Origin: a cyanobiont of Ornithocercus magnificus
Lineage (GTDB): Bacteria; Cyanobacteriota; Cyanobacteriia; PCC-6307; Cyanobiaceae
Assembly (NCBI GenBank): GCA_007996965.1
Contig: BIMP01000001.1
Location: forward strand, 1,240,001-1,304,000
Reading direction: 5' to 3'
DNA: 64,000 nt
Position numbers and translations under genes: made by a program. The notes below the pieces were generated by a model. That model made no database searches and had not been told where the DNA came from. It was given only the letters and a program-made list of their open reading frames with translations. This document shows positions 57,779-64,000 of the stretch, piece after piece; position 1 is the stretch's first letter; each line of letters opens with the position of its first letter.

Positions 57779-58681
57779 TTAACCTAAGGCTTGTTTTTCC
57801 TCGATCATTCGATGAATAATTGGTGTGAGGATAAGCTCCATGGCAAAACCCATCTTGCCGCCATTCATAACAATGCTAGTAGGGCTAGACATAAATGAGT
57901 CGTGAATCATTTTTAGGAGATAAGTGAAGTCAATTCCCCACTTCTCACGTGCGCCCTTACGAAAGTGAATTATAATGAAGCTTTCATCTGGTGTGGGAAT
58001 ATTACGGCAGATAAATGGATTAGACGTGTCAATTGTCGGCACCCGTTGGAAGTTTATATCAGTGTGACTGAATTGTGGGCAGATATGATTTATGTAGTCG
58101 GGCATACGACGTAAGATCGTGTCTACGATAGTCTCAGCGGAGTAGCCTCTCTCAGCATTATCGCGGTGAATTTTCTGGATCCATTCTAGATTAACAATTG
58201 GTACAACCCCAACAAGTAGATCAGCTAGAGAAGCGACATCATAACCGTCACCAACAACGCCTCCATGAAGGCCTTCGTAGAAGAGCAAGTCGGTACCTGA
58301 AGGAATGTCCTCCCAGGGAGTAAACTGGCCAGGCCCAAGATCAATTCCAAGGCGTGCATTATGTTCTGCAGCTTCCTCAGGACTGTGTAAATAGTAGCGC
58401 TTTTGGCCACTGCCAGATTTCCCGTAAATGCGGAACAACTCCTCAAGTTTGTCGAAGAGGTTAGCCTCGGGACCAAAATGAGAGAAGTTTCCTCCGCTTG
58501 CCATAGCCTCTTTCATCGCTTCGTTCATTGCTTGGCGCTCGAAGCGGTGGTAGCTATCACCCTCGACAACTGCGGGCGTTATATTCTCACGTGCGAAGAT
58601 ATGCTCAAAAGCTCGTTTGACTGTACTGGTACCGGCCCCGGAGGAGCCTGTAACAGCAACTACTGGATGCTGCTTTGACAT
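57779..58681 (-). CDS. prk: Phosphoribulokinase, class I (proteobacterial) type
   Basis: 300 residues. The P-loop is GSSGAGTST at 12-20, followed by EGDSYHRFER and NFSHFGPEANLFD. These features and the length match class I PRK of proteobacteria, unlike the longer class II enzyme of freshwater cyanobacteria and plants with GxSGCGKST. It phosphorylates ribulose-5-phosphate to RuBP. The redox-regulatory cysteine pair of class II enzymes is not seen in the N-terminal part. Confidence 0.95.
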   Translation of the reverse strand: MSKQHPVVAVTGSSGAGTSTVKRAFEHIFARENITPAVVEGDSYHRFERQAMNEAMKEAMASGGNFSHFGPEANLFDKLEELFRIYGKSGSGQKRYYLHSPEEAAEHNARLGIDLGPGQFTPWEDIPSGTDLLFYEGLHGGVVGDGYDVASLADLLVGVVPIVNLEWIQKIHRDNAERGYSAETIVDTILRRMPDYINHICPQFSHTDINFQRVPTIDTSNPFICRNIPTPDESFIIIHFRKGAREKWGIDFTYLLKMIHDSFMSSPTSIVMNGGKMGFAMELILTPIIHRMIEEKQALG

Positions 58682-58747
58682 CGACGCTGACTAGACAGAC
58701 TTGAAAGAGTTTGACAGGTTGACTGCCACAATCACTTAACTAGTGGC

Positions 58748-59821
58748 TCACAAAAAGCTTAAAAGCTTCTCGCCCATAGCAGCACAACCTAGGGTAGTGC
58801 AACCCTCAGTTGCTAGATCTCTAGTGCAGAAACCAGCTGAAAGCACCTGTTCTACAGCGTTTTCAAGATCATCTGCAGCGTCTCTTTGCTTCAAGCCAAC
58901 TCGGAGAAGCATCGCAGCTGATAAAACCATGGCTAAGGGATTGGCTTTGTCCTGACCAGCTATATCTGGTGCCGATCCATGAACGGGCTCAAACAAACTT
59001 GGCCCATTGCTGCCTACTGATGCAGAGGGCAACATTCCGATAGATCCACTCAGCATGGCTGCTTCATCACTGAGTATATCGCCGAATAGGTTACTCGTAA
59101 GCAATATGTCAAACTGAGCTGGGTCAAGTATGAGTTGCATAGCTGCATTATCCACATACATATGACTTGTTACTACAGAAGGATATGACAGTGCAAGCGA
59201 CTCAATCCGGTCACGCCAGAGTTGACTAACATCTAATACGTTAGCCTTATCAACTGAGCAGAGCTTACCCCGTCTTTGCTCAGCAAGTTTGAATGCGACG
59301 TGGGCAATCCGGTCTATCTCTGAGGCAGCATATGTCATAGTATTAAAGGCTCGCTCGCCACTATCTGTGGTAATTCTTCCTCTTGGCTGGCCGAAGTAGA
59401 TACCACCTATCAGCTCGCGAACTATCATCAGATCTACATCCTTAATTACCTCATGTCGTAGGGTGCTTGCCTCAATCAGCCTCGGGTGAATAGTTACAGG
59501 ACGCAGGTTAGCAAATAGTCCCATGCCAGCACGTAAAGCCAAGAGGCCACTCTCTGGCCGTTTCTTGCGCGGTAAGTTGTCAAAGCAGGGACTACCAACA
59601 GTAGCTAGTAAAACAGCATCTGCAGCTAGACAAGCCTCGAGTGTAGCACTCGGTAATGAGTCTCCAAAGCTATCGATAGCAGTACCACCGATAGCTTGCT
59701 CATTGAAGCTAAGGGTAAATCCATGTCGTGCTGCTACTGCTTTAAGTAAGATGTGTGCAACTGCAATGATCTCCGGGCCAATGCCATCACCAGGGAGTAG
59801 GACAATGTTGTACTGATGCAT
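58748..59821 (-). CDS. leuB: 3-isopropylmalate dehydrogenase
   Basis: 357 residues. LLPGDGIGPEII, ELIGGIYFGQPRG, the catalytic region DKANVLDVSQLWR, and SNLFGDILSDEAAMLSGSIGMLPSAS identify LeuB. FEPVHGSAPDIAGQDKANP is the NAD-binding end. It oxidises 3-isopropylmalate in leucine synthesis. It lies 66 bp upstream of prk on the same strand. Confidence 0.97.
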   Translation of the reverse strand: MHQYNIVLLPGDGIGPEIIAVAHILLKAVAARHGFTLSFNEQAIGGTAIDSFGDSLPSATLEACLAADAVLLATVGSPCFDNLPRKKRPESGLLALRAGMGLFANLRPVTIHPRLIEASTLRHEVIKDVDLMIVRELIGGIYFGQPRGRITTDSGERAFNTMTYAASEIDRIAHVAFKLAEQRRGKLCSVDKANVLDVSQLWRDRIESLALSYPSVVTSHMYVDNAAMQLILDPAQFDILLTSNLFGDILSDEAAMLSGSIGMLPSASVGSNGPSLFEPVHGSAPDIAGQDKANPLAMVLSAAMLLRVGLKQRDAADDLENAVEQVLSAGFCTRDLATEGCTTLGCAAMGEKLLSFL

Positions 59822-59878
59822 GGGGATTCTTACTAAGATACTAATAGTGAGAGCAAGCTTCGCGTATTGCTCAAGAGA

Positions 59879-60928
59879 TTAATCTTTGATAGATTGCTTC
59901 AGCTTACGTAGGTCGTTTGCCATTTCTGGAAGCTTTTTATATATTGCAGAGCAGCGAAGCCACTGGCGGTTGGCAATTGCTGGAAAACCACTAACTACTT
60001 GGCCGGCTGGTATCTCACTATGAACACCAGTCCTGGAACTTGCAATGGTTCGGTCGCCGATCACAACTCGATTGGCTACACCTACCTGTCCAGCCAAAAT
60101 TACGCCGTTTCCAAGTCGGGCTCCGCCAGCAATACCTACTTGAGAAGCGAGAGCGCATCCATGACCCACCGCTACTCCATGGCCAATCTGCACAAGATTG
60201 TCAATTTTCGTACCAGCTCCAATACGTGTCTCTCCAACAGCAGGACGATCAATGGCGCTATTACAACCAACCTCAACATTTTCCTCGAGAAAAACTCGCC
60301 CAGTCTGGGGAATCTTCCGCCATCCCTGCTCTGTTGGTACGAAGCCAAATCCTTCAGAGCCAATTACAGCGTTCGAGTGAATCACACAGCCTCGGCCCAG
60401 TCGACATCCTAGATGTAGAACAGCATTTGCATGGACCTCACAATTGTCTTCGATTATCACATTGGGGTAGAGCACGACTCCTGGATGCAGGATAGTGCCG
60501 GCACCGATCTTGCAGTCCTCCCCAATGTATACCTGAGCACCAATTGAAACACCAGCGGCTAGCTCAACGCGTTCGGCAATTACGGCCGAGGGATGAATCT
60601 CTGCAACTATCCGGCGGGCAGGATACAAGATCTCCAGAGACTCAGCAAAAGCCAGACGTGGATTAGTAAAGGCTGCCCAGGCCAAACCGTGATTTTCTGA
60701 TAGGGCAATTAAGTCATCTTGGTCTGGTAGTAAAATAGCCCCAGCCTGACTTTTTTCTAGTTCGGCTACTAGGCTATTACCCTCCTCTAGAAAGCTAAGC
60801 TGGTTAGGGCCGGCTTGCTCAAGCGAGGCTGCACCACAGATAACAGGATCTCCTCCATATGCTTGGTACTGACGCTGTAGTCCTGCAGACCCCTGTCGGA
60901 GACTATTGATTAGATGACTGAAGTACAT
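59879..60928 (-). CDS. lpxD: UDP-3-O-acylglucosamine N-acyltransferase
   Basis: 349 residues. An N-terminal uridine-binding domain ([19 protein letters not shown]) is followed by a left-handed beta-helix of hexapeptide repeats ([38 protein letters not shown]). The catalytic histidine lies in [13 protein letters not shown]. It adds the second acyl chain in lipid A synthesis. It directly follows proB (3-bp gap). Confidence 0.95.
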   Translation of the reverse strand: MYFSHLINSLRQGSAGLQRQYQAYGGDPVICGAASLEQAGPNQLSFLEEGNSLVAELEKSQAGAILLPDQDDLIALSENHGLAWAAFTNPRLAFAESLEILYPARRIVAEIHPSAVIAERVELAAGVSIGAQVYIGEDCKIGAGTILHPGVVLYPNVIIEDNCEVHANAVLHLGCRLGRGCVIHSNAVIGSEGFGFVPTEQGWRKIPQTGRVFLEENVEVGCNSAIDRPAVGETRIGAGTKIDNLVQIGHGVAVGHGCALASQVGIAGGARLGNGVILAGQVGVANRVVIGDRTIASSRTGVHSEIPAGQVVSGFPAIANRQWLRCSAIYKKLPEMANDLRKLKQSIKD

Positions 60929-60931
60929 GGC

Positions 60932-62053
60932 TCAGAGATTCGGCAGCCGAACGTCGGCAGATTTAGTGAGTACAAGAGCGTTTCTGTGAATAATAATGGG
61001 GGAGCATCTTGATACACCGCTTCTACTCCCTAAGGCTTGCCGTAGTGTAGAGCTGGCAAGAGAACATAAGCCACGAGCAACCTCTTGGCCATCTGGATCT
61101 TCTAGAATGACAGCCTGGTTAGCCTCGAAATTGCCATAAACATCTCGTATGCCTACTAGTAAGAGTGATGCACCTCGCTCTTGTAGTGCTTGACATGCTC
61201 CTTTATCAATGTACAGGATACCTTGTGGTTGGAGAACGTAGGCTAACCAACTTTTGCGATTACCAATGGGGTGTGGGTTAGGATGAAAGACGGTGCCACC
61301 ACGAGTTCCCCGTAGCAATGCATCAAGACCAGCAGAGTTGCGGCCATCTGCCAGATGCACTGTGATGCCGCTGGCTGTAGCAATTCTGGCTGCCTCCAAC
61401 TTAGTTACCATACCACCAGTACCCCATTTCCTTCTATCACCATCAGCACAGATAGGACTATCAAACACATCAAGGTCCCTTGAATCGCGGACATCTGTAA
61501 TTGGTTGTGCGGCTTTGTCAGTGCGCGGATCTGTAGAGTAAAGATGGTCCACATCTGTAAGCAAGATAAGGTCATCTGCATTAATGGCTGCTGCTACGAG
61601 CGCCGAAAGTGTATCGTTATCGCCAAAACGGAGCTCAGAGGAGGAAATAGAATCATTCTCGTTAATTATCGGTAGCACATCCCAGTTAAGAAGTTGTGTG
61701 ATCGTGTTGGAGGCATTTTTGTAGCGAAGTCGATTAGTTAAATCAGCACGTGTCAGCAGGATCTGGGCTACGGTGTGTCTATGACGGCGCATAGCTGTTT
61801 CATAGAGCGACATCAACTGTCCCTGGCCAACAGCTGCTGCTGCCTGAAGCTCTACCATTGCCTCAGGGCGACTATCTATCCCTAAGCAGCTACAACCAAG
61901 TCCTACAGCACCACTTGTGACCAGTACAACTTTGTCTCCGCGCTCAAAAGATGCTGATAGTGCAGCTGCATAGCCCTCAATTATCTCTGAGGTATCTCGA
62001 CCGTAGAAACCGCGCAATAGACTCGTCCCCACCTTGACGACTCGGAGGGTCAT
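60932..62053 (-). CDS. proB: Glutamate 5-kinase
   Basis: About 373 residues from the ATG at 62053, which overlaps the yqeG stop (TAATG). The kinase domain has VVKVGTSLL, VTSGAVGLG, INENDSIS and FGDNDTLSALVAAAI. The C-terminal part is a PUA domain (LYIDKGACQALQERGASLLLVG). It starts proline synthesis by phosphorylating glutamate. Confidence 0.96.
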   Translation of the reverse strand: MTLRVVKVGTSLLRGFYGRDTSEIIEGYAAALSASFERGDKVVLVTSGAVGLGCSCLGIDSRPEAMVELQAAAAVGQGQLMSLYETAMRRHRHTVAQILLTRADLTNRLRYKNASNTITQLLNWDVLPIINENDSISSSELRFGDNDTLSALVAAAINADDLILLTDVDHLYSTDPRTDKAAQPITDVRDSRDLDVFDSPICADGDRRKWGTGGMVTKLEAARIATASGITVHLADGRNSAGLDALLRGTRGGTVFHPNPHPIGNRKSWLAYVLQPQGILYIDKGACQALQERGASLLLVGIRDVYGNFEANQAVILEDPDGQEVARGLCSLASSTLRQALGSRSGVSRCSPIIIHRNALVLTKSADVRLPNL

Positions 62054-62565
62054 TAGCATCCAGCTCCCATCAAACGGGCGATATAACGTTCAAATCGTTG
62101 TATACGATCATGCGTATAAACTTCGCCGTCATCGCGAAGTGGACAAACTAAGACAGTATATAGGCCGAGCCGGTTGCCAGCAAGTATATCGGTAAACAGA
62201 CGGTCGCCTACCATACCTGTCTGCTCTGCTCGAAACCCCAACTCCCTCAGGACTCGTCTAAGGGCGCCACTCCGAGGCTTGGCAGCTGCACAAGTGAAAC
62301 TGAGTCCGAGCTGCTCAGCAACAGCACCAATACGTTGTTGAGAAGGATTGTTACTAAGCAAGTGTAGCTTCAGCTCTGTTTCAGCTTTAGCCTGTTTGAT
62401 CCAGTCCTGAACAGGAGTAGGCAGACTTACGTCCCGCCCTGGCACAAGGGTCCGGTCGACATCAATTATGAGAGCTCGCATATCACGGCTAAGCAAATGC
62501 TCCAGTGGCAGATGAGAAATAGTCACACCTGGATCCCAGTCAGGTCTGAGCCAGTGACTGTGCAT
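62053..62565 (-). CDS. YqeG-family HAD IIIA phosphatase
   Basis: 170 residues. The HAD motif I is in ALIIDVDRTLVPGRD (Asp35 and Asp37), motif II in HLLSNNPSQQR, and motif IV in GMVGDRLFTDILAGNRLG. Related proteins include phosphatidylglycerophosphate phosphatases (GEP4/PTPMT-like), so a role in phosphatidylglycerol synthesis is plausible. Coupled by overlaps at both ends. Confidence 0.9.
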   Translation of the reverse strand: MHSHWLRPDWDPGVTISHLPLEHLLSRDMRALIIDVDRTLVPGRDVSLPTPVQDWIKQAKAETELKLHLLSNNPSQQRIGAVAEQLGLSFTCAAAKPRSGALRRVLRELGFRAEQTGMVGDRLFTDILAGNRLGLYTVLVCPLRDDGEVYTHDRIQRFERYIARLMGAGC

Positions 62566-63107
62566 TAGTTACTCTGCTCCCATTGCTCTAACTTAGCTTC
62601 GATGCGGGACTGAATTCCGTCATATTCCTCTCCTCCGACTAAAATTGCGCAATCGTTTTCTATGCGAGCAATGACGAAGAAAGGACTTAGCGGAATGCAA
62701 AGGCCATATTCTTGCCCTTTAACTATGAAGCTAACTAGAAGTTCATAGGTCTCAAATTCATCATCTTTGCCTTCTCTCTCAAATTCCTTAACGTCTGGTT
62801 CTTCGAGTTCTCCACTGACAGTAAGAGTAACTGCTGAGTGCACTAAGGTGAGGTTATGCTTTTGCAGTGTCGCAGCAGCCATAGACAAAATTAGCTCATT
62901 GTTAGTTGTTGCGGTGAGCAACTCTAGATAGTTATTCTCAACGAGCCGGAATAATGAGACAGGAGTATCTACAGGAGTGAGTAGGGCATATTCACAGTCT
63001 TCAAGGCGGATAAGTTGCTCAAGAAAGCAGAGTAAATTGCGGCCTTCTTGGTCCCTTACCATCATAGTTGGCACGTTGCTGCCGTTATTGGAACTAGAGA
63101 CATACAC
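62565..63107 (-). CDS. DUF3727 family protein
   Basis: About 180 residues from a GTG at 63107, just after the ruvX stop; a longer frame to 63179 overlaps ruvX. VRDQEGRNLLCFLEQLIRL, EYALLTPVDTPVSLFRL and a second half with ELLVSFIVKGQEYGLCIPLSPFFVIA match DUF3727/DUF1292-like beta domains of cyanobacteria and plastids. Function unknown. A central acidic linker (EEPDVKEFEREGKDDEFE) joins the halves. Overlaps yqeG by one base. Confidence 0.87.
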   Translation of the reverse strand: MYVSSSNNGSNVPTMMVRDQEGRNLLCFLEQLIRLEDCEYALLTPVDTPVSLFRLVENNYLELLTATTNNELILSMAAATLQKHNLTLVHSAVTLTVSGELEEPDVKEFEREGKDDEFETYELLVSFIVKGQEYGLCIPLSPFFVIARIENDCAILVGGEEYDGIQSRIEAKLEQWEQSN

Positions 63108-63117
63108 GGCGCTGACG

Positions 63118-63633
63118 CTACGATTGATAGCCAGCTCTGTGCTGGTTATTGTGGTCTCCTGCCTCCAAAAATTTTGCAAGCTTGCCTGACCGGATTAGCT
63201 CTAGCTCTGGTCCCTCCCTTAGCCACTGCTCAAGTATTAAGGCTGCAGCAGCGCTGTCAAGGCGACCGCTCCGATCGCCATAAAGTCCATGAAGCGCTGC
63301 AGCTTCAAGACTGCTTCCATGCTCATTAACCATTGCTAGTGGGATTCCAAGTGCTCTTGCTAGGCGGAGACCATACCTCTGACAGTGATAAGCTTGGCAG
63401 GTAATATTCCCGTTTTTATCAAGGGGGAGACCAATAACAAGCCCATGTATTATACGCTTGCTGCATACTTCGCCAATTCTTGCAAGGTCAAGATGGAATA
63501 AACTGCGTTGTAATGGCTGCAATGGTTTGACAGTAATTCCCAATGGATCACAGCCAGCTAAACCAATCCTGCGTTGTCCTATGTCTAGACTAAGAACAGA
63601 CCGCGGGATTGGTGGAGCATGTCTTGCTAGCAT
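63118..63633 (-). CDS. ruvX: Putative pre-16S rRNA nuclease YqgF/RuvX
   Basis: 171 residues of the RNase H-like YqgF fold. VLSLDIGQRRIGLAGCDPLG carries the first catalytic aspartate, LVIGLPLDKNG the second region, and RLDSAAAALILEQWL the last aspartate. The family processes the 5' end of 16S rRNA or acts as a Holliday junction resolvase. Start overlaps the upstream gene by 7 nt. Confidence 0.93.
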   Translation of the reverse strand: MLARHAPPIPRSVLSLDIGQRRIGLAGCDPLGITVKPLQPLQRSLFHLDLARIGEVCSKRIIHGLVIGLPLDKNGNITCQAYHCQRYGLRLARALGIPLAMVNEHGSSLEAAALHGLYGDRSGRLDSAAAALILEQWLREGPELELIRSGKLAKFLEAGDHNNQHRAGYQS

Positions 63634-64000
63634 TCTTCCAAGCTGGGTGTGGGAAGTGGAGGATGCTGGGGCTGTAGGTGCCCCAGCATCGTCTCCAGAG
63701 GCAGAGCACCTACTTGTAAGCGTGTGTTGACTTGTCGCCGCCAGAGGTTTCTGCCTAGCAGCATTTCTTCACTATCATTTAGCCAACCTTGTTGAGTTAA
63801 AAGCTCTGCCATTGGCTCGTCCTCAGCTACAATACTTAATCGCAGGCTGGGAACCTGTCTACGCAAATTATTTAAAACCCCAGGAATCCCCCAGGCCAAC
63901 CGATTATCCCAAGCCTGACCGCGTAGAAGCTCCAGAATGGGTAGTGAATCACCCTCACACCGATGCAATACTCCTGCCAGTGGCACTGCTACTGTTGACT
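63627..64000 (-). CDS. Hypothetical protein, C-terminal part (partial)
   Basis: The frame stays open to the right edge of the window, so the N-terminus is missing; at least 124 residues are visible. RLSIVAEDEPMAELLTQQGW followed by EEMLLGRNLWRRQ resembles the end of GNAT-type acetyltransferases of cyanobacteria, but this is uncertain. The tail is proline-rich (LQPQHPPLPTPSLEEC). It precedes ruvX with a 7-nt overlap. Confidence 0.6.
   Translation of the reverse strand, partial: STVAVPLAGVLHRCEGDSLPILELLRGQAWDNRLAWGIPGVLNNLRRQVPSLRLSIVAEDEPMAELLTQQGWLNDSEEMLLGRNLWRRQVNTRLQVGALPLETMLGHLQPQHPPLPTPSLEEC

Noticed and set aside
1-64000. CRISPR arrays, tRNA or rRNA genes, insertion sequences, prophage
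   Set aside because: No regular direct repeats, no tRNA-like cloverleaf with a TTCGA arm in the gaps, no rRNA-like sequence, and no transposase, integrase or phage structural genes were found.

Overview
The window looks like chromosome from a unicellular, phycobilisome-bearing cyanobacterium of the marine Synechococcus/Prochlorococcus (alpha-cyanobacterial) lineage. The evidence is an allophycocyanin beta-18 subunit (apcF), phycocyanobilin:ferredoxin oxidoreductase (pcyA), psb28, gun4, chlP, sipA, and a phosphoribulokinase of the short proteobacterial (class I) type. Base composition looks close to balanced by eye, which would be low for a marine Synechococcus. Several gene-free stretches of roughly 390-550 bp are long for this lineage. 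A relative with a relaxed or eroding genome fits, but that is inference. No rRNA, tRNA, CRISPR array, insertion sequence, prophage or defence island was seen.

Layout. 1-1458: end of secD, secF and a small membrane protein. 1572-5677: a minus-strand unit mnmH-psb28-permease, then gun4 with a coupled HATPase regulator, and a small DUF6439-type protein. 6147-9767: methyltransferase, glnA, apcF. 9869-14660: class V aminotransferase, tadA, PLP decarboxylase, a small coupled membrane protein and a DUF697 GTPase. 15141-18973: lspA-bioY, sipA, and an M16 peptidase pair. 18994-22554: pcyA and a devBCA exporter. 22595-29564: a small basic protein, a glycosyltransferase, rpsB-tsf, sulfite reductase and glyS. 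29662-37796: chlP, a VanY-type peptidase, typA-DUF309, lptA-lptB-lptF, ccsA. 38342-45320: central carbon genes rpe, glpX-type FBPase/SBPase, hemA, glgC, gnd, pgl. 45543-50882: CIA30 protein, ilvD, small proteins, a UPRTase-like protein, a lumenal pentapeptide-repeat protein and a CobW GTPase. 51383-54541: an EcsC-like orphan, purS-purQ, fba. 54946-64000: oxidoreductase, accD, prk, leuB, lpxD-proB-yqeG-DUF3727-ruvX and the end of one more gene.

Many genes serve photoautotrophic carbon flow: the Calvin cycle (rpe, glpX, fba, prk), the oxidative pentose phosphate branch (gnd, pgl), glycogen (glgC) and tetrapyrrole/pigment supply (hemA, gun4, chlP, pcyA). Nitrogen and sulfur assimilation (glnA, sir), envelope biogenesis (lpt genes, lpxD, lspA, secDF) and translation fill the rest.

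Most of the window is ordinary housekeeping sequence. No clear new multi-gene system was found. The items most worth a second look are the gun4-HATPase coupling, a 170-nt antisense overlap at 13065-13234, a UPRTase-fold protein that has lost its PRPP loop, an EcsC-like orphan gene flanked by gene-free DNA, and several long perfect inverted repeats.
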